Shown here: positions 58,838 to 64,000 of the stretch, piece after piece
Numbering within the stretch: position 1 is the stretch's first letter
How the letters are laid out: each line of letters starts with the position of its first letter
Source: Roseicella frigidaeris
GTDB lineage: Bacteria > Pseudomonadota > Alphaproteobacteria > Acetobacterales > Acetobacteraceae
Reading direction: 5' to 3'
Assembly (NCBI RefSeq): GCF_003258945.1
Contig: NZ_QLIX01000002.1
Span: 248,843 to 312,842 of the forward strand
Length of the DNA: 64,000 nucleotides
Notes under the pieces: generated by a model
The model's database searches: none
What the model was told of the DNA's origin: nothing
The model's input: the letters and a program-made list of their open reading frames with translations, nothing else
Position numbers and translations under genes: made by a program

Positions 58838-58931
58838 GCCGGTGCTCCGCTGAGGTGTCGTCGTCCAGTCCCGGCAGAACGGCCGGAGGCCGGGCGGGAT
58901 GCGCGAGGCCTATCGGCCGCCGCCTTCCGTG

Positions 58932-61900
58932 TCACTCCGCCGGCAGCAGGGCCGGCGCCCGCTTGCGGCGGCCGATGCCGTCGAGCGCCAGGTAGACGAC
59001 CGGGGTGGTGTAGAGCGTCAGCAGCTGCGACAGCAGCAACCCGCCGATGATGGTGATGCCGAGCGGCTGCCGCAGCTCGGCCCCGGCGCCGCTGGCCATG
59101 GCGAGCGGAATGGCGCCGCAGACCGCGGCGACGGTCGTCATCAAGATGGGCCGGAAGCGCTCGCGGCAGGCCGCGAGGATCGCCGCCTCGCCGCCGACGC
59201 CCTGCTCGCGCTCATGCTCCAGCGCGAAGTCGACCATCATGATGGCGTTCTTCTTCACGATGCCCATCAGCAGGATCACGCCGATGAGGGCGATGACGGT
59301 GAAGGGCGTTCCGGTGACGATCAGCGCGAGCAGGGCGCCGATGCCGGCCGTCGGCAGGGTGGAGAGGATGGTGATGGGGTGCAGCACATGCTCGTAGAGC
59401 ATGCCGAGCACGATGTAGATGGTGACGAGGGCAGCGAGGATCAGCAGCGGCTGGCCGCGGGTGAAGGACTGGAAGGCGCGCGCGTTGCCGGCGAACTCGG
59501 TGCGCATCGTGTCCGGCAGGCCGATCTCGGCCGCGGCGCGCTCCACCGCCGCGGTCGCCTCGCCGAGCGAGATGTCGGGCCCGAGGTTGAAGGTGATGGT
59601 CGAGGCCGGGAACTGCCCCTGATGCGTCACCGACAACGGGGCCGAGCCGAGCTCCAGCGTCACCAGCGAGGCCAGCGGCACCTGCACGCCGTTGCCGCCG
59701 GGCAGCCAGATGCCGTCGATCTGCTCGGGGTATTGCTGCAGCCGCGGCTCGACCTCGAGCACCACGCGGTACTGGTTGCGGGAACGGTAGATGACCGAGA
59801 CCTGGCGCTGGGCGAAAGCGCTGTTCAGCGCGGCGGTGATGGCCGAGACGCTGACGCCGAGCCGCGCCGCCGCCTCGCGGTCGATCACAAGCCGCGTCAC
59901 CGGCCCGGCGCGCTGCTGGTCGGAGGAGACGTCCTGGATGCCCGGCACGGTCCGCAGCTTCGCCACCAGCCTCTCGGACCAGAGCTCCAGCCCCTCCAGG
60001 TCCGGCGAGAGCAGGACGAACTGGATGGAGGCGTTGCCCGCCCGGCCGCCGATGCCGATATCCTGCATCGGCCGCATGAAGGTCTGGATGCCGGGGATGG
60101 CGCCAAGGGCGCGGCGGGTGCGGTTGACGACATCGTTGGCGCTGACCCCGCGCCGCTCGGCGGTGGGCTTGAGGCTGATGAAGAGGCGCCCCTGGCTGAC
60201 CGAGGAATTGCCGCTGCCGCTGCCGACGGCCGAGGCGATGCTGGCGATCGCCGGGTCCTGCCGCAGCACCGCCACCACCTGCTCCTGCAGCCGCAGCATG
60301 GTGGCGTAGGAGGTATCGGGCGCGGCCCGGGTGGTGCCCATGATCAGCCCGGTATCCTGGTCCGGGAAGAAGCCCTTCGGCACGATGACGTAGAGCCAGA
60401 CGGTGAGGCCGACGAGGCCGAGGGTGAGGAGCAGCATCAGGCGCCGCCAGCGCAGCAGGACGGCGAGGCTGCGCATGTAGCCCGAGGTCAGCGCCTGCAT
60501 CGCGCGGTCGAAGCGGCGGCCGAACCAGCCCGGGGGCGGTGGCGCGTGGCGCGCCGCATGCGCCGCCATCATCGGCGTGAGGGTGAGGGAGACGATGCCC
60601 GAGATCGCCACCGCGATGGCGAGGACGAGCGAGAATTCGCGGAACAGCCGGCCGACCACGCCGCCCATGAAGAGCAGCGGGATGAAGACCGCGATCAGCG
60701 AGACGGTGATGGAGACCACGGTGAAGCCGATCTGCCGCGCCCCCTCCAGCGCCGCCTCGAAGGGGCCGAGGCCGCGCTCGCGCAGGCGCGACATGTTCTC
60801 GATCATGACGATGGCGTCGTCGACGACGAAGCCGACGGAGATGGTCAGCGCCATGAGCGACAGGTTGTCGAGCGAGAAGCCGCAGAGCCACATCGCGGCC
60901 AGGGTGCCGAGCAGGGAGAGGGGCACGGCGGTCGCGGTCGCCGCCACCGCCGAGACGCGGCGGAGGAAGACCGCCACCACCATGATCACGAGCGCGATCG
61001 AGATCAGCAGCGCCTGCTGCACGTCGTGCACGCTGGCGCGGATCGTCTCCGAGCGGTCGCGGATGGTGTGGATGACGACGCCGCCCGGCAACCAGCGCTC
61101 GAGCTGCGGCAGCACGGCCTGGATGCCGTTGACGACCTCGAGCACATTGGCGTCGGCCTGCTTGAAGACGGTCATCATGACCGCCGGCCGGCCGTTCACC
61201 GAGCCGCCCTGCCGCCGGTCCCGCACGTCGAGGGTGGCGCGGCCGATCGCCGAGAGGCGGACCACGGCGCCGTCCTGCTGCTTGACGACGATGCTGCCGT
61301 AATCCTCGGGCGTGCTCAGCCGGTCGTTCACGCTGATCGCCGCCGTCTGGTCGGTGCCGTCGATCAGGCCGGTGGCCTGGATCACGTTGTTCTGGCTGAT
61401 CGCCTGGCGCACCACCTCCAGCCCGATGCCGGCCGCCTTGGCGGCCGCCGGATCGATGGTGAGGCGGATGGCCGGCTGCTCGGCGCCCTGGATCTGCACC
61501 TGCGAGACGCCGGGGATCTGCGCCAGCCGCGGCGCCACCACGCTGTCCGCCGCGTCGTAGACCGAGCCGGCCGAGGCGGTGTCCGAGGACATCGCCATGA
61601 TCAGCACCGGCGCGTCGCCGGGGTTGAACTTGCGCACGGTCGGCGGCGAGGGCAGGCCCGCCGGCAGGTCGCTGCCGGCGGCGTTGATCGCCGCCTGCAC
61701 GTCCCGCGCGGCGCCGTTGACGTCGCGCGAGAGGTCGAATTGCGCCACCACGGCGACGCTGCCGAGGGAGGAGGTGGAGGTGAGCTCGGTGACCCCGGCG
61801 ATGGCGCCGATGCGGCGCTCGAGCGGCGCGGCCACCGAGGAGGCCATGGTCGAGGGATCGGCGCCCGGCTGGGTCGCGGTGACGACGATGGTCGGGATGT

Positions 61901-62021
61901 CGGCCCGCGGCAGGGGTGCGACCGGCAGGGCGAAATAGGCGACGATGCCGGCCAGCGCCACGCCGACGGCCAGCAGGGCGGTGCCGATGGGGCGGCGGAT
62001 GAAGGGTTCGCTGATCGACAT
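58932..62021 (-). CDS. RND efflux permease (MdtC-like)
   Basis: 1029 residues, full length. Starts MSISEPFIRRPIGTALLAVG. Twelve membrane segments with two large periplasmic loops. The proton-relay Asp pair is seen in GFVVDDAIVMIEN and the second-half motif in GIVKKNAIMMVDFALEHE. Heavy-metal/multidrug pumps of the MdtBC type are hetero-oligomers of two such proteins. Starts five bases after the stop of the upstream paralog, so the two are cotranscribed. No membrane-fusion protein is in view; one may lie beyond 64000. Confidence 0.93.
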   Translation of the reverse strand: MSISEPFIRRPIGTALLAVGVALAGIVAYFALPVAPLPRADIPTIVVTATQPGADPSTMASSVAAPLERRIGAIAGVTELTSTSSLGSVAVVAQFDLSRDVNGAARDVQAAINAAGSDLPAGLPSPPTVRKFNPGDAPVLIMAMSSDTASAGSVYDAADSVVAPRLAQIPGVSQVQIQGAEQPAIRLTIDPAAAKAAGIGLEVVRQAISQNNVIQATGLIDGTDQTAAISVNDRLSTPEDYGSIVVKQQDGAVVRLSAIGRATLDVRDRRQGGSVNGRPAVMMTVFKQADANVLEVVNGIQAVLPQLERWLPGGVVIHTIRDRSETIRASVHDVQQALLISIALVIMVVAVFLRRVSAVAATATAVPLSLLGTLAAMWLCGFSLDNLSLMALTISVGFVVDDAIVMIENMSRLRERGLGPFEAALEGARQIGFTVVSITVSLIAVFIPLLFMGGVVGRLFREFSLVLAIAVAISGIVSLTLTPMMAAHAARHAPPPPGWFGRRFDRAMQALTSGYMRSLAVLLRWRRLMLLLTLGLVGLTVWLYVIVPKGFFPDQDTGLIMGTTRAAPDTSYATMLRLQEQVVAVLRQDPAIASIASAVGSGSGNSSVSQGRLFISLKPTAERRGVSANDVVNRTRRALGAIPGIQTFMRPMQDIGIGGRAGNASIQFVLLSPDLEGLELWSERLVAKLRTVPGIQDVSSDQQRAGPVTRLVIDREAAARLGVSVSAITAALNSAFAQRQVSVIYRSRNQYRVVLEVEPRLQQYPEQIDGIWLPGGNGVQVPLASLVTLELGSAPLSVTHQGQFPASTITFNLGPDISLGEATAAVERAAAEIGLPDTMRTEFAGNARAFQSFTRGQPLLILAALVTIYIVLGMLYEHVLHPITILSTLPTAGIGALLALIVTGTPFTVIALIGVILLMGIVKKNAIMMVDFALEHEREQGVGGEAAILAACRERFRPILMTTVAAVCGAIPLAMASGAGAELRQPLGITIIGGLLLSQLLTLYTTPVVYLALDGIGRRKRAPALLPAE

Positions 62022-62026
62022 GCTGC

Positions 62027-64000
62027 CTACTCGGCCGGTACCGCCTGGCCGCGGCGCCGCCAGCGCCGCAGCCGGACTTGAAGCCGTTCCATGGCGAGAT
62101 AGATCGCCGGCGTGGTGTAGAGGGTGATCACCTGGCACAGCAGCAGCCCGCCGATGACCGTGACGCCGAGCGGCCGGCGCAGCTCGGAGCCGGCGCCCGT
62201 CTCCAGCGCCAGGGGCAGGGCGCCGAGCACGGCGGCGACGGTCGTCATCAGGATGGGGCGGAAGCGCTCCCGGCACGCCTCGAGGATCGCCGCCTCGGCG
62301 CCGCGGCGCTCGATCCGCTCATGCTCGAGCGCGAAATCGACCATCATGATGGCGTTCTTCTTCACGATGCCCATCAGCAGGATGACGCCGACCAGCGCGA
62401 TGACCGAGAAGTCGAGGCCGAAGAGGCGGAGCGCGAGCAGGGCGCCGATGCCGGCGGTGGGCAGGGTGGACAGGATGGTGATGGGGTGCAGCGCATGCTC
62501 GTAGAGCATGCCGAGCACGATGTAGATGGTGACGAGGGCGGCGAGGATCAGCAGCGGCTGGCTGCGGGTGAAGGACTGGAAGGCGCGGGCGTTGCCGGCG
62601 AACTCGGTGCGCATCGTGTCTGGCAGGCCGATCTCGGCGGCGGCACGCTCCACCGCCGCGGTCGCCTCGCCGAGCGAGAGCCCCGGCGCGGGGTTGAAGG
62701 TGATGGTCGCGGCCGGGAACTGGCCGCGATGGGTGATGAAGGTGGGCGCCGTGCTCCGCTCCAGGGCGACGAGGGCGGCGAGCGGCACCTGCCTGCCGTC
62801 GCGGCCGCTCAGCCAGACATCGTCCACCTGCTCCGGCCGCTGCTGCAGACCGGGCTCGATCTCGAGCACCACGCGGTACTGGTTGCGGGCGCGGTAGATG
62901 ATCGAGACCTGGCGCTGGGCGAAGGCGCTGTTCAGCGCCTGCGCGATGGCCTGGACGCTGACGCCGAGCCGGGCGGCGGCGTCGCGGTCGATCGCCAGCC
63001 GGGTGATCGGCCCGGGATTCTGCTGGTCGGAGGAGACGTCGTTGAGGCCGGGGACGGTCCGCAGCTTCCGCACCAGCGCCTCGGACCAGCCCGCCAGCGC
63101 GCCGGCATCGGCCGAGAGCAGCACGAACTGGATCGCCGCGCCGTCGCTGCGGCCGCCGATATTGATCTCCGGCACCGCCCGCAGCGTGGTCTCGATGCCA
63201 GGGATCGCGGCGAGCGCGGCCCGCAGCCGCTCGATCACCTCATTGGCCGAGATGCCGGGCCGTTCCGCCAGCGGCCGCAGGCTGATCAGCACCCGTCCGG
63301 AGGTGACGGAGCCGTTGCTGTTGCCGACGCCGGTGATGGAGGCGATGCGGGCCACCGCCGGGTCGCCCTGGATCGCGGCGACGACCCGCTCCTGCAGCCG
63401 CACCATCGCCTGGTAGGAGGTGTCCGCGGCGGCGAAGGTCGTGCCGGAGATGAAGCCGGTGTCCTGGTCGGGGAAGAAGCTCTTCGGCGCGGCGAGGTAG
63501 AGCCAGACCGTGGTGCCGACCAGGCCGAGCGTGCCGAGCAGCATCGCCCGCTGGTGCCGGAGCGCGCGCCCGAGGCTCCGCACATAGGCGGCGGTGAGGC
63601 CGGCGAAGCCCCGCTCGATCGCCCGGCCGAGCCGCCCCGGCGGCGGCGGCGCCCGCCGCGCCAGATGCGCCGCCATGGCCGGCGTCACGCTGAGCGAGAC
63701 GAGGCCGGAGGCGGCCACCGCGATCGCCAGGGTGAGCGAGAACTCGCGGAACAGCCGGCCGACCACGCCCTCCATGAAGAGCAGCGGGATGAAGACCGCG
63801 ATCAGCGAGACGGTGATGGAGACCACGGTGAAGCCGATCTGCCGCGCCCCCTCCAGCGCCGCCGCGAGCGGGGCGAGGCCGCGCTCGCGCAGCCGGGCGA
63901 TGTTCTCGGTCATGACGATGGCGTCGTCGACGACGAAGCCGACGGAGATGGTCAGCGCCATGAGCGACAGGTTGTCGAGCGAGAAGCCGGCCAGCCACAT
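62027..64000 (-). CDS. RND efflux permease (MdtB-like), 5' end beyond window
   Basis: 657 residues visible, the C-terminal two thirds. The N-terminal ~380 residues lie past position 64000; the Met at the edge is internal. Motifs GFVVDDAIVMTEN and GIVKKNAIMMVDFALEHE are intact. It is paralogous to the next gene, with long stretches of almost identical DNA (see findings). Confidence 0.93.
   Translation of the reverse strand: MWLAGFSLDNLSLMALTISVGFVVDDAIVMTENIARLRERGLAPLAAALEGARQIGFTVVSITVSLIAVFIPLLFMEGVVGRLFREFSLTLAIAVAASGLVSLSVTPAMAAHLARRAPPPPGRLGRAIERGFAGLTAAYVRSLGRALRHQRAMLLGTLGLVGTTVWLYLAAPKSFFPDQDTGFISGTTFAAADTSYQAMVRLQERVVAAIQGDPAVARIASITGVGNSNGSVTSGRVLISLRPLAERPGISANEVIERLRAALAAIPGIETTLRAVPEINIGGRSDGAAIQFVLLSADAGALAGWSEALVRKLRTVPGLNDVSSDQQNPGPITRLAIDRDAAARLGVSVQAIAQALNSAFAQRQVSIIYRARNQYRVVLEIEPGLQQRPEQVDDVWLSGRDGRQVPLAALVALERSTAPTFITHRGQFPAATITFNPAPGLSLGEATAAVERAAAEIGLPDTMRTEFAGNARAFQSFTRSQPLLILAALVTIYIVLGMLYEHALHPITILSTLPTAGIGALLALRLFGLDFSVIALVGVILLMGIVKKNAIMMVDFALEHERIERRGAEAAILEACRERFRPILMTTVAAVLGALPLALETGAGSELRRPLGVTVIGGLLLCQVITLYTTPAIYLAMERLQVRLRRWRRRGQAVPAE

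Noticed and set aside
1-64000. CRISPR arrays, IS elements, prophage or integrase genes
   Set aside because: No regularly spaced direct repeats of 25-40 bases, transposase motifs or integrase motifs were found in any intergenic region or protein.

Overview
The window is a very GC-rich, gene-dense piece of an alphaproteobacterial chromosome. Three things point to the Acetobacteraceae (Roseomonas-like): the order pcm - tolC - popZ (DUF2497) - valS, the abundance of solute-binding and amidohydrolase genes, and the codon use. The family assignment is inference. No phage, IS element, integrase or CRISPR array was seen.

Layout. 1-8616: amide and peptide hydrolases. On the minus strand are an acetylpolyamine-type deacetylase, an M19 dipeptidase, a ComM/YifB ATPase and a gamma-glutamyltransferase cut by the window edge. 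On the plus strand are a lipoprotein, an M20 carbamoylase-type hydrolase and an M81 (MlrC-type) protein. 8644-11116: KDPG aldolase and KDG kinase, with two small hypotheticals. 11117-11607 is the only long gene-free stretch and holds a mosaic palindromic repeat. 11608-17559: CorC/HlyC transporter, xanthine phosphoribosyltransferase, CsaA, then a second gamma-glutamyltransferase with a macro-domain protein and an amidase. 17648-23267: a Tyr/Gly lipoprotein, a stand-alone Lrp-type ligand domain, metNIQ and an oligopeptide ATPase pair. 23390-28952: acyl-CoA ligase, ThDP enzyme, small lipoprotein and a third gamma-glutamyltransferase. 29024-38048: a carbon-phosphorus lyase locus (phnN; phnGHIJKLM plus DUF1045; divergent phnF and a second phnM) around a likely PhnF operator. 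38065-42215: molybdopterin oxidoreductase, polytopic membrane protein, tRNA-Asn and tRNA-Cys. 42387-48160: pcm, tolC, popZ, valS. 48238-58837: Bug-type binding protein, ilvD, xthA, HesB/IscA protein, dgt, hybrid histidine kinase, YidB-type protein and hypotheticals. 58932-64000: two paralogous RND pumps, the upstream one cut by the window edge.

The most unusual signal is not a gene. A 28-nt hairpin recurs at four intergenic sites with at least five compensatory base-pair changes inside conserved flanks. At two of these sites it is combined in different orders with two other hairpin modules. A separate cluster of four to five hairpins, with mutually exclusive pairings, precedes a tiny lipoprotein gene at 52104. 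The window also has many 11-15 bp tandem duplications next to or inside gene starts.
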